64,000 nt of DNA from Paenibacillus helianthi (GCF_001909055.1 NZ_LVWI01000103.1:62001-126000), one strand, 5' to 3'; shown: positions 15,449-25,084, counted from the stretch's first letter. Notes: generated by a model from the sequence alone, not told the origin. Numbers and translations: made by a program.

Positions 15449-17396
15449 AGACGTCACGATTAAGAACTTCAAACGTAATGTACGGAATTTTTCCTCCTAT
15501 TTCATGTGCAGTGCCTTTGCAATCACGATCTTCTTCCTCTATGCTTCCTTGCTGTTCAATAATAGTGTTCGAGAGGGCACGGCGGAGGATGTGATCCGGA
15601 TTGTACTGATCTTGAGTCTAGTAGCTCTGACGCTGTTTTCCGTATTTTTCATCAATTATGCACATTCCTCATTTATCAAATCGAGAAGCAAAGAATTCGC
15701 CATCTTTATGTCACTGGGCATGCACAAAAATGATTTGCAGAAACTTATTCTGCTGGAGAATCTGATCATCAGTGTTTCCTCACTCGTCGCCGGGATCATC
15801 ACAGGAGCAGTCTTTTCCCGGCTGTTTCAGAATATAGCGATTGATTTGCTGGATCTGAAGGAGGTTTCGTATTCGTTTAGTGCGGCGAGTTTTGTAGTGA
15901 CTGCGGTTGTTTTTACAGTGATTTTTGCCGCCTCACAGCTGATATCAAGCGTAAAAGTCGGCAAGCTGGATATCGCGGATCTGATGAAGGATTCCCGTAC
16001 GCAGGATAATCATGCGAAGAAGAATGACACTATACTGGGGCTGGCAGGCGTGGGGCTGGTTGTGGCCTCGATCCTCTTCCTGGTGCTGATCTCCAATCAT
16101 GAGAGCCTGAATACGAATCCGTTCATGATCATTTCATATATTTTGATGAGCTTCACCGGTATCTACATGATTATTGCCCATCTGGGGAACACGCTGATCC
16201 GCTTCCTGAAGAATAAGAAATTCTATTACCGTCACATTCTCTCCATCACCGAAATTAATCACAAATTCAATCAGAACAAGCGTGTGATGTTTATCCTGAG
16301 TATTCTCAGCGGGGTGACCATTTTTCTCGTAGCTTCACCTTTCTCATTGCTGCAGCTGTCGGAAAGTATTGCGGAGCGGAATAAATATGATATCGAGTAT
16401 ATCTCGGTAACAGGTGTACACACACTGGGGAGCGGACAGCTGGAACAGATGATGAAGCAGTCCGGCGAGCCATTCAAGTCGATCACAGAAACCAGCTTTC
16501 TGAATCTGAAAATGAATCTGGAAGGCGACAAATACGATGTTCTGAAGTCAAAGCCAATTATTTCACAGGATAGGTACAACTTACTAACAGGCGAGAAGGT
16601 AACCGTGGGGGCAGGAGAAGCCTTGAATATTATCACGGCATGGGAGCCGGGTTCTCATGGAATTGACCCGGGAGCAGCGATTGCGTTCACCGATGGTACC
16701 CAAACCTTTGATTTTAAGGTGAAGTCCTCCTACCATGGCAATTGGTTTGCAACAGCAAGCTCTTATCCCACAAGCTCAGGCATCGTAATCAGTAATGAGG
16801 ATTACAAGGACATGGCGGCTAAGATAGACGGCGGTGCAATAGGTACCCATTATGGGATCAACTTTACAGACTGGAAGGGTACAGAAGGGATCGTCCAGAG
16901 GCTGAAGGATGCTTTGAAGGCAACAGACAAGGATGGAAGCGGCCAATGGTTTGCGGTCTCTTCCAAAATAGATGCCTATAAAGAGCTGAAAAATAACTAT
17001 TCGCTGTTTGTGTTCATAACCTCTCTTGTCGGCGTTTTGTTTTTTGTGGCAGGTGGAATGGTGCTGTATTTCAAGCAATACACCGAAATAGGGAACGCCA
17101 TTGTCTTTTTCCGCAAGCTGTACAAAATCGGGATCAGTGACAGGGAGATTCGGACGGTGGTATCCGCAGAGCTGCTCATAACCTTTTTTGTACCCCTGCT
17201 TCTGGGCAGCCTCTTCGGTTACTCCTTCATCTATCTGGTCACACATGTCATGAGCGGCTCCGATATCCTCGGTGAATTCATGAAGAACACTACGATTGTC
17301 ATCGCTATCTATTTCCTATTTCAGCTCAGCTTCTACATCATTACCAAACGCAAGTACGTCCAAGAGGTTGTGCGAAAGCTGACCAGTGCGTCATAG
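15438..17396 (+). CDS. BceB-type ABC permease with large extracellular domain
   Basis: A 652-residue permease of the FtsX/MacB superfamily. It has an N-terminal helix (about 20-42), FtsX-type cores on either side (SKEFAIFMSLGMHKNDLQKL; YKIGISDREIRTVVSAELL), about ten transmembrane segments in all, and an extracellular domain of about 220 residues (~300-520) between helices 7 and 8. That domain defines BceB transporters and binds the antibiotic or its lipid target, which the pump frees. Start ATG 15438 has GGAGGAGAG just upstream. It completes a PPTase-bceRSAB operon closed by a terminator. Confidence 0.92.
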   Translation: MTFRDVTIKNFKRNVRNFSSYFMCSAFAITIFFLYASLLFNNSVREGTAEDVIRIVLILSLVALTLFSVFFINYAHSSFIKSRSKEFAIFMSLGMHKNDLQKLILLENLIISVSSLVAGIITGAVFSRLFQNIAIDLLDLKEVSYSFSAASFVVTAVVFTVIFAASQLISSVKVGKLDIADLMKDSRTQDNHAKKNDTILGLAGVGLVVASILFLVLISNHESLNTNPFMIISYILMSFTGIYMIIAHLGNTLIRFLKNKKFYYRHILSITEINHKFNQNKRVMFILSILSGVTIFLVASPFSLLQLSESIAERNKYDIEYISVTGVHTLGSGQLEQMMKQSGEPFKSITETSFLNLKMNLEGDKYDVLKSKPIISQDRYNLLTGEKVTVGAGEALNIITAWEPGSHGIDPGAAIAFTDGTQTFDFKVKSSYHGNWFATASSYPTSSGIVISNEDYKDMAAKIDGGAIGTHYGINFTDWKGTEGIVQRLKDALKATDKDGSGQWFAVSSKIDAYKELKNNYSLFVFITSLVGVLFFVAGGMVLYFKQYTEIGNAIVFFRKLYKIGISDREIRTVVSAELLITFFVPLLLGSLFGYSFIYLVTHVMSGSDILGEFMKNTTIVIAIYFLFQLSFYIITKRKYVQEVVRKLTSAS

Positions 17397-17435
17397 AACG
17401 AATGATACGCGGGTTGGGCAAGTCACCTGGCATTG

Positions 17436-17475
17436 CAGGTCAGTGATCAGAAATGATCATTGGCCTGTTTTGTTT
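17436..17475 (+). terminator. Intrinsic terminator of the bce-type operon
   Basis: 14-bp stem with two G-U pairs, CAGGTCAGTGATCA-gaaa-TGATCATTGGCCTG, then TTTTGTTTG. Confidence 0.85.
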
Positions 17476-17524
17476 GACTGTTAGAAGGATGAAGTATATG
17501 CTATTCATATAATTAGATATCTAA
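17474..17524 (+). promoter_or_regulatory. Promoter and palindromic operator of the marR gene
   Basis: TTGACT (17474-17479), 17-base spacer, TATGCT (17497-17502). The perfect 12-bp palindrome TTAGATATCTAA (17513-17524) sits just after the expected start point, a normal place for MarR-family autorepression. Confidence 0.65.
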
Positions 17525-17554
17525 CTATACATCCATAGCTAAAGGAGTTTTCCC

Positions 17555-17986
17555 ATGACTGAACAACCTTCGAACACGCCATTTTCAGATTTGATCCGGG
17601 AAATTGGATTGAAAAAGAAAAGACAGGCAAATGAAAGATTAGCGGAGCTGGGCATGAATGCACAGCAGGGGCAGATGATCGGCTATATTGCGGAAAATCA
17701 GGAGAACGGTCTGATCCAAAAGGATCTGGCGGAGCATTTCAACCGTAAGGAGGCCAGCATCACCAGCATGCTTCAAGGCCTGGAGAGAAAAGGATATATC
17801 CAACGCGTGATCCCCAAAGAAAATGAGCGGCAGAAAAAAATATATCTATTGGAGAAAGCGGCGGTTCTAGTCGAGGAGTTCAATGAGATTTTTGCGGAAG
17901 TGGAAAAAAGCATCACGGAAAATCTTACTGCGGAAGAGGCGGAAACACTGATGAGATTATTGAGTAAGGTGAATTCGAGTCTTTAG
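17555..17986 (+). CDS. MarR-family transcriptional regulator
   Basis: A 143-residue winged-helix protein: helix-turn-helix about residues 45-75 (LIQKDLAEHFNRKEASITSM), the charged beta-wing ERKGYIQRVIPKENERQ about 80-97, and dimerisation helices at both ends. AAAGGAG precedes ATG 17555. A palindrome overlaps its own promoter region. It is followed after 74 bases by a HAD phosphatase gene that has a separate promoter-like region. Ligand unknown; no linked efflux pump. Confidence 0.9.
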   Translation: MTEQPSNTPFSDLIREIGLKKKRQANERLAELGMNAQQGQMIGYIAENQENGLIQKDLAEHFNRKEASITSMLQGLERKGYIQRVIPKENERQKKIYLLEKAAVLVEEFNEIFAEVEKSITENLTAEEAETLMRLLSKVNSSL

Positions 17987-17991
17987 GTTGC

Positions 17992-18020
17992 TTGACATGA
18001 AATGCATTTCACAATTTACA
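17992..18020 (+). promoter_or_regulatory. Candidate promoter with 14-bp palindrome before the HAD gene
   Basis: TTGACA (17992-17997) is followed at once by the perfect palindrome TGAAATGCATTTCA (17998-18011) in the spacer; a weak -10 (TTTACA) ends at 18020. A bound regulator would block this promoter. Confidence 0.4.
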
Positions 18021-18060
18021 GTAAAGGAGACAACATAAACTTACATGAGGAGAACTTACA

Positions 18061-18885
18061 ATGAACATCAAGTTAATTGCAGTAGATATGGACGGCACCT
18101 TTTTAGATGATAAAAAAAACTATAATCAAAAATGGTTCAAACAGCTCTACGCTGTAATGAAGGCTAAAGACGTTCATTTCGTGGTAGCCAGCGGGAACCA
18201 GTATTATAAGCTAAAATCTATTTTTGAAGATATCCAGGATGAGCTCGCTTATGTTGCAGAGAATGGCGCCTATGTCATCGATGGGACAGAAGTGTTGTTT
18301 ACGGGCAAAATTCCACCGGATCAGGTAAGGCTGATCGTGAAGAAGCTGAGTCAATATGAGGAAATTTCGGCAGTCATGTGCGGAGTGGAGGGGGCTTATG
18401 TGCTCGAGGATGCCAGCAATGATTTCTATGAGCTCATGTGCCGCTATTATCCGAGATTGCAGAAGGTAAGCTCATTTGAGCAGGTAAATGACCAGATTTT
18501 CAAATTTTCCTTACTCACTCCTGATTGGACAGCCGGTGGTGTTGCGAAATATCTGCCGCTGCTCATGGAAGAGCTGAGGGGAATGGTAGATCCTGTGACC
18601 AGTGGCCATCAGTGTATTGACCTGATCATTCCCGGTTGCCACAAGGCCTCAGGGCTTGAACGTCTGATGGAGCGCTATGGTGTGCGGCCTGAGGAATGTG
18701 CGGCATTTGGAGACAGCAGTAATGATATTGAAATGCTGAAGTTATGCAAATACAGTTATGCTATGGACAACGCTTCGCCGGAAGTCAAAGCTGTAGTCAA
18801 TTATCACACGGTGAGCAATAATGAACAGGGTGTGCTGCATGAAATTTCATTGCTCCTGGGGGAGCCGTCCTTGCTGGAAATATAG
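18061..18885 (+). CDS. Cof-type HAD hydrolase
   Basis: A 274-residue haloacid-dehalogenase-superfamily phosphatase of the Cof (class IIB cap) type. Motif I is IAVDMDGTFLDD (nucleophile Asp and acid/base Asp), motif II VVASGN, motif III the Lys in HKASGLERL, and motif IV AAFGDSSNDIEML. Members hydrolyse sugar phosphates, pyridoxal phosphate or FMN; the exact substrate is not evident. GAGGAG lies upstream of ATG 18061. Confidence 0.9.
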   Translation: MNIKLIAVDMDGTFLDDKKNYNQKWFKQLYAVMKAKDVHFVVASGNQYYKLKSIFEDIQDELAYVAENGAYVIDGTEVLFTGKIPPDQVRLIVKKLSQYEEISAVMCGVEGAYVLEDASNDFYELMCRYYPRLQKVSSFEQVNDQIFKFSLLTPDWTAGGVAKYLPLLMEELRGMVDPVTSGHQCIDLIIPGCHKASGLERLMERYGVRPEECAAFGDSSNDIEMLKLCKYSYAMDNASPEVKAVVNYHTVSNNEQGVLHEISLLLGEPSLLEI

Positions 18886-18912
18886 ATTAAAACGAATTCA
18901 TTTCCTGCAATG

Positions 18913-18951
18913 GATAAATTAGATCTATTGTTAGCCGGGATCTGATTTTTT
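18913..18951 (+). terminator. Weak intrinsic terminator after the HAD gene
   Basis: Short stem TTAGATC/GATCTgA with a 13-base loop followed by TTTTTTG. Confidence 0.45.
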
Positions 18952-18953
18952 GT

Positions 18954-18982
18954 TTGACAGACGAGGATGATTCATCCATAAT
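18954..18982 (+). promoter_or_regulatory. Sigma-A promoter of the peptide ABC operon
   Basis: TTGACA (18954-18959), 17-base spacer, CATAAT (18977-18982), about 48 bases before the GTG start of the binding-protein gene. Confidence 0.7.
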
Positions 18983-19030
18983 TCAATCCATACTAAACAC
19001 ATAAGATTTATCAGAAGGGGTGGGTCACTC

Positions 19031-20650
19031 GTGTCAAAGTTAAAAGCATCTTTTAAAAAGTCGGTTGGAATAGGGACGTTGGCAGTTCTGTTTCTGGTAT
19101 TGCTAGCAGGATGCTCCGGCTCCAATAATAAAGCTGATTCAACAAATGCAGCTCAGGAGAGTGCCAGTCCGGCTCCAACTCAGAGTGCAGGCGCGGCTGG
19201 ACCCGCTGTGGGTGGCACTTTTGTCTATGGTCGGCCTGCTGCGGTGACTTCATTCGATCTGCATAATGAAATTACATCGAACAATGCGTTTGCGATTGAT
19301 AAAGTGTTTGAATCCCTCGTTTCATTTGACAGCAAAGGTGAAATAGTGGACTTTCTTGCCAAGTCACACAGCATCAGTAAAGACGGCTTGACCTATACCT
19401 TTGTTCTCCGTGACGGCTTGAAGTTCTCGAACGGTACGGATGTAACTGCTGAAGATGCGGTTTTTTCGCTGCAGCGGCATTTGAAGGTTAAAGGCCCGCT
19501 GGCCATTTCGGCAAAGGTGGCTACGATCAAAGCACAGGATAAACAAACGCTGGTTATTACGCTCAAAGAGCCATATACACCGTTCATCTCCGAGCTGTCC
19601 AACTTCTCGAACGGGATTATCCCGAACCATTTCGGCGGAGTTACCGAAGAAGAGTTCTTCAAGAAACCAGTCGGTACGGGACCGTTCGTAGTTGAGACCT
19701 GGGACCCTGCTGGTGATTTGACCTTCACCAAGAATCCGAACTATTGGCAGGAAGGCAAGCCCAATATTGATAAGCTTGTATATAAGCTGATTGAAGATGA
19801 CAGCCAGGCGATTAACCAGTTAAAGGCGGGAGAAGTGGATGCAATTGAATCCTTGGCCCTGCAGAATGCCAATGAGATCAAGGACGGCTCTGACACAGCA
19901 GTAGTTACCAACGGGAGCTGGGTGACCGAGCAGCTGTTCTTCAATACGCTCGACGAACATTTCAAGGATGTGCATGTCCGACGTGCCCTGGCGCTCGCAC
20001 TGGACCGTGACGGCTTGACTAAGGCACTTACGTTTGGCTATGCACAGACTGCAAATTCCCTGCTGCCTCCAACGATACCTTATAATGCAAATGATACGAT
20101 TAAAGCGCTGAACTTCAATGTGGATGAAGCCAAAGCGGAGCTTGCCAAATCTGCTTTCCCTGGCGGGTTCAGTACAAAATTGCTTGTTGCTTCAGGCAAC
20201 AGTACAAGAGCCCAGGAGGCGCAAATTATTCAGGCTGCAGGGCAAGCGATCGGCATCAAAATAGAGATTGAATCGATTGAACTTGCCGCCTTCCGTGAAC
20301 GGTTTTTCGCTTATGATTTCTCAGCTATGTTGAACAGCGGACAAGCGGACTCTCCGGAAGCGAACTCGATTCTTGCTTTCCAGACGGACCCGCAAGGCTT
20401 CAGTAAATCGTATTGGACCCATTACACGAATGATGAAGTCACCAAGCTTCTATATGATGGGCAGAAAACAGCGGATGGGGATGGCCGTGCAGACATTTAC
20501 TCCAAGCTGCTGCAGACACTGGCCGATGAAGTACCTTATATTCCGTTGTATTATCCTGATATTCTGATCGGTGCCCGTTCTTCCGTCCAGGGACTGGTTG
20601 TTTTACCTAACGGCAGTGTAAGATTCGACACGGTTAGCATCAGTAAATGA
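19031..20650 (+). CDS. Peptide/oligopeptide-type ABC substrate-binding lipoprotein
   Basis: A 539-residue SBP_bac_5 family (DppA/OppA-like) protein. The N-terminal signal (Lys-rich, then VLFLVLLAGC) ends in a lipobox with the lipidated Cys at about residue 32, followed by a Ser/Asn/Ala/Pro-rich linker. Body motifs include VYGRPAAVTSFDLHN and PNYWQEGKPNIDKLVY. It captures substrate outside the membrane for the two permeases that follow. GTG 19031 has AAGGGGTGGG upstream. First gene of a seven-gene run with overlaps. The real substrate need not be a peptide. Confidence 0.9.
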   Translation: MSKLKASFKKSVGIGTLAVLFLVLLAGCSGSNNKADSTNAAQESASPAPTQSAGAAGPAVGGTFVYGRPAAVTSFDLHNEITSNNAFAIDKVFESLVSFDSKGEIVDFLAKSHSISKDGLTYTFVLRDGLKFSNGTDVTAEDAVFSLQRHLKVKGPLAISAKVATIKAQDKQTLVITLKEPYTPFISELSNFSNGIIPNHFGGVTEEEFFKKPVGTGPFVVETWDPAGDLTFTKNPNYWQEGKPNIDKLVYKLIEDDSQAINQLKAGEVDAIESLALQNANEIKDGSDTAVVTNGSWVTEQLFFNTLDEHFKDVHVRRALALALDRDGLTKALTFGYAQTANSLLPPTIPYNANDTIKALNFNVDEAKAELAKSAFPGGFSTKLLVASGNSTRAQEAQIIQAAGQAIGIKIEIESIELAAFRERFFAYDFSAMLNSGQADSPEANSILAFQTDPQGFSKSYWTHYTNDEVTKLLYDGQKTADGDGRADIYSKLLQTLADEVPYIPLYYPDILIGARSSVQGLVVLPNGSVRFDTVSISK

Positions 20651-21636
20651 TGAAATCTAATTCTTCATTTACTGGACGGATAGGAGGCAATGCATCTCAC
20701 AAGTGGCTACTAATAGCACTTGTGAGAGCACTGGCCGTGATCCTATGCGTAATGACGGCAGTTTTTTTCATTATCCGCATCGTGCCTGGAGACCCCGCGA
20801 AAATGATTCTGGGAGAATACGGTACACCTGAGGCGCTCGAGAGTATGCATCATACGCTCGGGCTTGACCTCTCTTTATGGGACCAGTTCCTACGTTTTGT
20901 GAAGACATTGTTTACCCAAGGAGATACAGGAAATTCAATTGTTACAGGGACCTCTGCCAGAGAGCTGATCACGCAGCGGGCTCCCATTACTTTGCTGCTC
21001 ATTCTGATGGCTTGTGTGCTGGCAATCATCATAGCACTTCTGCTTGCTACACTTGCAGCCACTCATAAGGATAAGCTGCTGGATCATCTGATCCGTATTT
21101 TTCCTGCAATCACTCTGGGTATGCCAATCTTCTGGGTTGGCATTCTTTTGATTCTGCTGTTTAGCGTCCGGCTTGGCTGGTTTCCTGTTGGCGGAGTGGG
21201 AGAAGGGTGGACCGGAGCCCTGCACAGCCTTGCGCTCCCGGCGATAACTGTTGCTTTTTCACAGATTCCTACGCTTGTCCGGTCGTTAAGGGCGCAGATG
21301 CTTGAAGTCCTGGAATCCGATTTTGTAGTTACCTTGAGAGCTGCCGGAATACCGGGCAGGGTGATTCTGTTCAAACATGTGCTGCGCAACTCTGCTCTTC
21401 CTACACTGATGCTGCTTGGGGTGAATATCTCCTATCTGATCGGCGGGACACTGGTTGTTGAACAGGTGTTTGGAATCAAGGGAATGGGCAGTCTGCTGTT
21501 TACTTCAATCTCGAAAAGGGATTTTCCGGTTATTCAAGGCATAGCTCTATATTGTGCCCTATCTGTTGTGATCATCAGTCTACTGATTGAAATCATTTCC
21601 TGGTGGCTAGATCCCAGAACGAAAGGAAAACAATGA
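20647..21636 (+). CDS. Peptide-type ABC permease, DppB-like
   Basis: A 329-residue permease with six membrane spans. The EAA loop for ATPase contact is AAGIPGRVILFKHVLRN; the N-terminal RIVPGDPAKMILGEYGTPE segment is typical of DppB/OppB. ATG overlaps the stop of the binding-protein gene. It pairs with the next permease. Confidence 0.92.
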   Translation: MMKSNSSFTGRIGGNASHKWLLIALVRALAVILCVMTAVFFIIRIVPGDPAKMILGEYGTPEALESMHHTLGLDLSLWDQFLRFVKTLFTQGDTGNSIVTGTSARELITQRAPITLLLILMACVLAIIIALLLATLAATHKDKLLDHLIRIFPAITLGMPIFWVGILLILLFSVRLGWFPVGGVGEGWTGALHSLALPAITVAFSQIPTLVRSLRAQMLEVLESDFVVTLRAAGIPGRVILFKHVLRNSALPTLMLLGVNISYLIGGTLVVEQVFGIKGMGSLLFTSISKRDFPVIQGIALYCALSVVIISLLIEIISWWLDPRTKGKQ

Positions 21637-22499
21637 ACGATATACGGTTAGACCCACCATTGCAAGAGGGCGGCAAAACAGCTGGCAGCCTCAGACGAAT
21701 ATGGAATACGCCTTCACTTCTTGTGGGCAGCATGATGTTTGCCGTGCTCATTATCCTGGCCGTGTTTATTCCTTACTTAAGTCCTTATGAGCCTTCGGGG
21801 CAGAATCTGAGCGCATTTTTACAACCTCCGTCCGCAGCACATTGGCTCGGAACCGATCAGCTGGGACGTGATTTGTTCACGAGATTGATCTACGCTGCGC
21901 GAACCGATCTGAAAATTATGGTGCTGGCAGAAATCATTCCCTTCTGTACAGGTGTGTTTCTGGGCATGCTGGCAGGTTATTACGGAAAATGGATCGATAC
22001 CGTCATTACGCTGCTCACGGATACGTTAATCGCCTTTCCTTTCTATCTGATTGTTATTATTGTGGCCTTTGCCAGTGGAGCAGGAGAACGGGGGATTTAC
22101 ATCACCTTTATGCTGGTCGGATGGATCGTATTTGCCCGTGTTGTCAGAGGTCTGAGCGCGTCTTTCCGCGAGCAGGAATGGGTAGCATCCGCACAGACAC
22201 TAGGGTTGCCCGGGGTAAGAATTATTCTGCGCCATCTGCTGCCCAATGTACTGCCTCAAGCGGTTGTCGTCCTGATGACGGATATGATTGGTTTGCTTGT
22301 AGCCATTGTTACACTCGGTTATCTGGGCATCGGCATTGCACCGCCAACGCCCGACTGGGGGACCATGATCGCTGATGGACAACCCTTCATTACGACAGCT
22401 TGGTGGCTCTCGGCAGTTCCGGGATTTGCTGTAGTGTATACAGGCATCGCTTTGTCGCTTGTTGGTGATGGATTGGCCGATATTTGGAGGAAAAAATAA
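21633..22499 (+). CDS. Peptide-type ABC permease, DppC-like
   Basis: A 288-residue permease with six spans; family marks are HWLGTDQLGRDLFTRLIYAA and the EAA loop AQTLGLPGVRIILRHLLPN. Start ATG 21633 follows AAAGGA and overlaps the previous stop as ATGA; longer starts upstream would overlap coding more deeply without a ribosome site. Confidence 0.92.
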   Translation: MNDIRLDPPLQEGGKTAGSLRRIWNTPSLLVGSMMFAVLIILAVFIPYLSPYEPSGQNLSAFLQPPSAAHWLGTDQLGRDLFTRLIYAARTDLKIMVLAEIIPFCTGVFLGMLAGYYGKWIDTVITLLTDTLIAFPFYLIVIIVAFASGAGERGIYITFMLVGWIVFARVVRGLSASFREQEWVASAQTLGLPGVRIILRHLLPNVLPQAVVVLMTDMIGLLVAIVTLGYLGIGIAPPTPDWGTMIADGQPFITTAWWLSAVPGFAVVYTGIALSLVGDGLADIWRKK

Positions 22500-23254
22500 T
22501 GTCAATACATCCGATTTTGCAAATTGAGGGACTATCGCTGGCGGCGAAATCCAAAGAAACATTAGTGAATAACGTCAGTTTCTCACTCGGTAAAGGAGAA
22601 AGTCTGGGCTTGGTAGGTGAGTCGGGTTCCGGCAAATCGCTTACGCTGCGGGCCATTCTGGGACTGCTGCCGCGCGGTGTTACTCAGACCGGAGGTATGA
22701 TTAAGAGCGGGGCTAGCAGCGCAATGGTTTTCCAAGACCCGAGAGGCGCACTCGATCCGCTCTGTCCGGTAGTTAATCAGCTGGCAGAAGTCGTATATTA
22801 CAGGCAGCAGGTCAACCGGAAAGCTTCACGCATCATTGCACTGGAACTGCTCGAGAGACTCGGTCTACCCGATTCTCTGAAGAGATCGGACCGGTATCCG
22901 AGCCAGCTGTCTGGCGGTCAGTGCCAACGGGTGGTGATCGCCATGGCATTGGCTTGCAAACCAGGCATTCTTCTCTGTGATGAGCCGACCACGGCGCTGG
23001 ATGTTACGGTTCAACGGCAAATTATTGACACCATTACCGACCTTCAGCATGAATTAGGGTTTGCTATGGTTTTTGTTACCCATAATCTGGCGATTGCAGC
23101 GAACCTGTGCTCCAGACTGTACGTGATGAAAGCAGGCCGGATTGTAGAGCACGGAGATACACTTGATCTTTTACAGAACCCAACCGACCCCTATACACAA
23201 ATGCTGATTGATTCAGTGCTTCCAGTGCCGGAGCTTGAAGGGAGTGGAGCTTGA
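22499..23254 (+). CDS. Peptide-type ABC ATPase, DppD-like
   Basis: A 251-residue ATPase: Walker A GESGSGKSLTLR, Q-loop AMVFQDPRGALDP, signature LSGGQCQRVVIA, Walker B ILLCDEPTTALDV, switch His FVTHN. It is shorter than DppD/OppD (~330) and lacks the usual C-terminal Cys-rich [4Fe-4S]-type tail. GGAGG lies eight bases before ATG 22499, which overlaps the previous stop as TAATG. Confidence 0.9.
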   Translation: MSIHPILQIEGLSLAAKSKETLVNNVSFSLGKGESLGLVGESGSGKSLTLRAILGLLPRGVTQTGGMIKSGASSAMVFQDPRGALDPLCPVVNQLAEVVYYRQQVNRKASRIIALELLERLGLPDSLKRSDRYPSQLSGGQCQRVVIAMALACKPGILLCDEPTTALDVTVQRQIIDTITDLQHELGFAMVFVTHNLAIAANLCSRLYVMKAGRIVEHGDTLDLLQNPTDPYTQMLIDSVLPVPELEGSGA

Positions 23255-24027
23255 TGGATATGGCCCTGCAAGTACACAACCTCACCGTCCGTTACGGCGG
23301 ATTCACTGCCCTGGATAAACTCAGTCTCAACCTGGAACAGCATACCACGCTTGGGCTCGTCGGAGAATCCGGTTCAGGCAAATCTACCCTGGCAAGGGTG
23401 ATTGCCGGACTAATTGCACCCGATGAAGGGAAGATATTGCTGGGATCTCAAGAATTACGGAAGAAGAGGAGCCTATATCAGCATAAACAGATCCAAATGA
23501 TCTTCCAGAATCCGGATGCCTCGCTAAATCCCAAGCATTCTATCCGGCAGATTCTTTCCGAAGCGCTGCTGTTTCACAACATCGTGAGCCGGTCACAGGT
23601 TGAGAAACGATGCCAAGAGCTTTTGGCCCTTGTTCAGTTGGAAGCCAGATCACTGGATAAATACCCTCATGAATTCTCCGGCGGCCAGCGCCAGCGGATC
23701 GCAATCGCGCGTTCGTTAAGTGTGGAACCAAGCCTACTGATTGCGGACGAGCCGACGAGCGCACTCGATGTGTCTGTTCAGCGGAGTGTGCTCGAACTGT
23801 TCAATACGCTCAAAGCTGAGCTTCATCTTTCGCTACTGTTCATCTCCCATGATCTGGGGGTTATTCATGCCATTAGCGATACGGTTGCAGTCATGCGGCA
23901 AGGTAAGCTGGTGGAGAAAAGTTCCAAGGACCAATTCTTCATCCGCCCGGAACATGAATATAGTCGTGAGCTTTTGTCAGCCGTTCCAAAAATGCCAAAA
24001 ACAAGTACCACCAGGAGGTTATTATGA
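23254..24027 (+). CDS. Peptide-type ABC ATPase, DppF-like
   Basis: A 257-residue ATPase: Walker A GESGSGKSTLAR, Q-loop QMIFQNPDASLNP, signature FSGGQRQRIAIA, Walker B LLIADEPTSALDV, switch His FISHDLG. Together with the preceding ATPase it drives the importer. ATG overlaps the previous stop (TGATG), and its end overlaps the aminotransferase gene by four bases. Confidence 0.9.
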   Translation: MDMALQVHNLTVRYGGFTALDKLSLNLEQHTTLGLVGESGSGKSTLARVIAGLIAPDEGKILLGSQELRKKRSLYQHKQIQMIFQNPDASLNPKHSIRQILSEALLFHNIVSRSQVEKRCQELLALVQLEARSLDKYPHEFSGGQRQRIAIARSLSVEPSLLIADEPTSALDVSVQRSVLELFNTLKAELHLSLLFISHDLGVIHAISDTVAVMRQGKLVEKSSKDQFFIRPEHEYSRELLSAVPKMPKTSTTRRLL

Positions 24028-25082
24028 ACCCGGAACATCAAGGATTTGTGCCGCTTTCACTGGCAGAGTTCAATACACTTACTGAATTGCTTTCCAAACT
24101 TGTATCAACCCAGCATCCTCCGGTTATTATCCCGGGTGAGGCCATCTTGGGGATTGAGGCGGTCGCTACCGGAATAGCTGCACCGGGTCGTACCTTTGTA
24201 AATGTGGTTACAGGCCCTTACGGCAGATTATTTGGACAATGGCTGGAGAGGGGAGGAGCAACAGTTGCTGAGGTTATAGTCCCCTTTGATGAAGTCGCTA
24301 CAGCGGACCTCGTTGCAGCGGCGATTGAACAATACCAACCAGATGCCCTATCCTTTGTTCACGCTGAAGTGGTTACAGGCGGTTCTAATCCCGTCAGGGA
24401 AATTGTTAAGCTTGCACAGGAGTTCAACCTGATTACAGTATCAGATTCTGTATCGGCGGTCGGAGGGGAGGTTCTCCCCGTAGATGAATGGGGCGTAGAC
24501 TTTGCGGTAATCGGTGCCCAAAAAGCCTTGGCTGGCCCTAATGGCGTTAGTGCTGTCAGTATTTCTCCACGCGGCTGGGAATTTCTTGAGTCGAATGCAA
24601 TCGCCCCCCGCAATTCCATCCTGTCGTTGCTGGATTTGAAACCATCCCCGGATGGGGCTGCTCCGTTACGGGTTCCACCCAACATACCTGTTTTGGAAGC
24701 CAGAGCATTGATCCTGGCGTTGACACGAATCGAAGAAGAAGGTCTGGAGCAGGTGATTAAGCGACATGAACGTGCCGCATCCTCTGCAATCGCAGGAATC
24801 ACTGCCTTGGGTCTTGAGCCGTGGCAAAAGGACAGCAGACACTATTCTACTCTGACTACAACCATCAAAATCTCGGGGAAGCAGGAATTGCTGATCCATC
24901 AGCCTGTGGGTATCGTGGCTCCCGGTGACGGTGGACTATTCGGCCAGCTTCTGCGGATTAACCATTTCGGAAAGAATGCTTCACGGAAAAGCGTAGAAGA
25001 AGCTATAACGGTTCTTGCCCAATTGTTGAAGATGGACCCTGAACAGGCATTACTGGCTGTCCGGCGGGTATGGGGAGAATAA
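24024..25082 (+). CDS. Class V aminotransferase (alanine-glyoxylate/serine-pyruvate type)
   Basis: A 352-residue PLP enzyme of fold type I. The PLP-binding Lys is in VIGAQKALAGPNG (about residue 173), preceded by the Asp in TVSDSVSAVGG. The substrate-clamp N-terminus common to longer members is reduced. Such enzymes move an amino group to glyoxylate or pyruvate, or act as phosphonate or purine-breakdown transaminases. Overlap with the importer ATPase gene implies that it acts on an imported amine or amino acid. AGGAGG is upstream of ATG 24024. Confidence 0.82.
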   Translation: MNPEHQGFVPLSLAEFNTLTELLSKLVSTQHPPVIIPGEAILGIEAVATGIAAPGRTFVNVVTGPYGRLFGQWLERGGATVAEVIVPFDEVATADLVAAAIEQYQPDALSFVHAEVVTGGSNPVREIVKLAQEFNLITVSDSVSAVGGEVLPVDEWGVDFAVIGAQKALAGPNGVSAVSISPRGWEFLESNAIAPRNSILSLLDLKPSPDGAAPLRVPPNIPVLEARALILALTRIEEEGLEQVIKRHERAASSAIAGITALGLEPWQKDSRHYSTLTTTIKISGKQELLIHQPVGIVAPGDGGLFGQLLRINHFGKNASRKSVEEAITVLAQLLKMDPEQALLAVRRVWGE

Positions 25083-25084
25083 GC

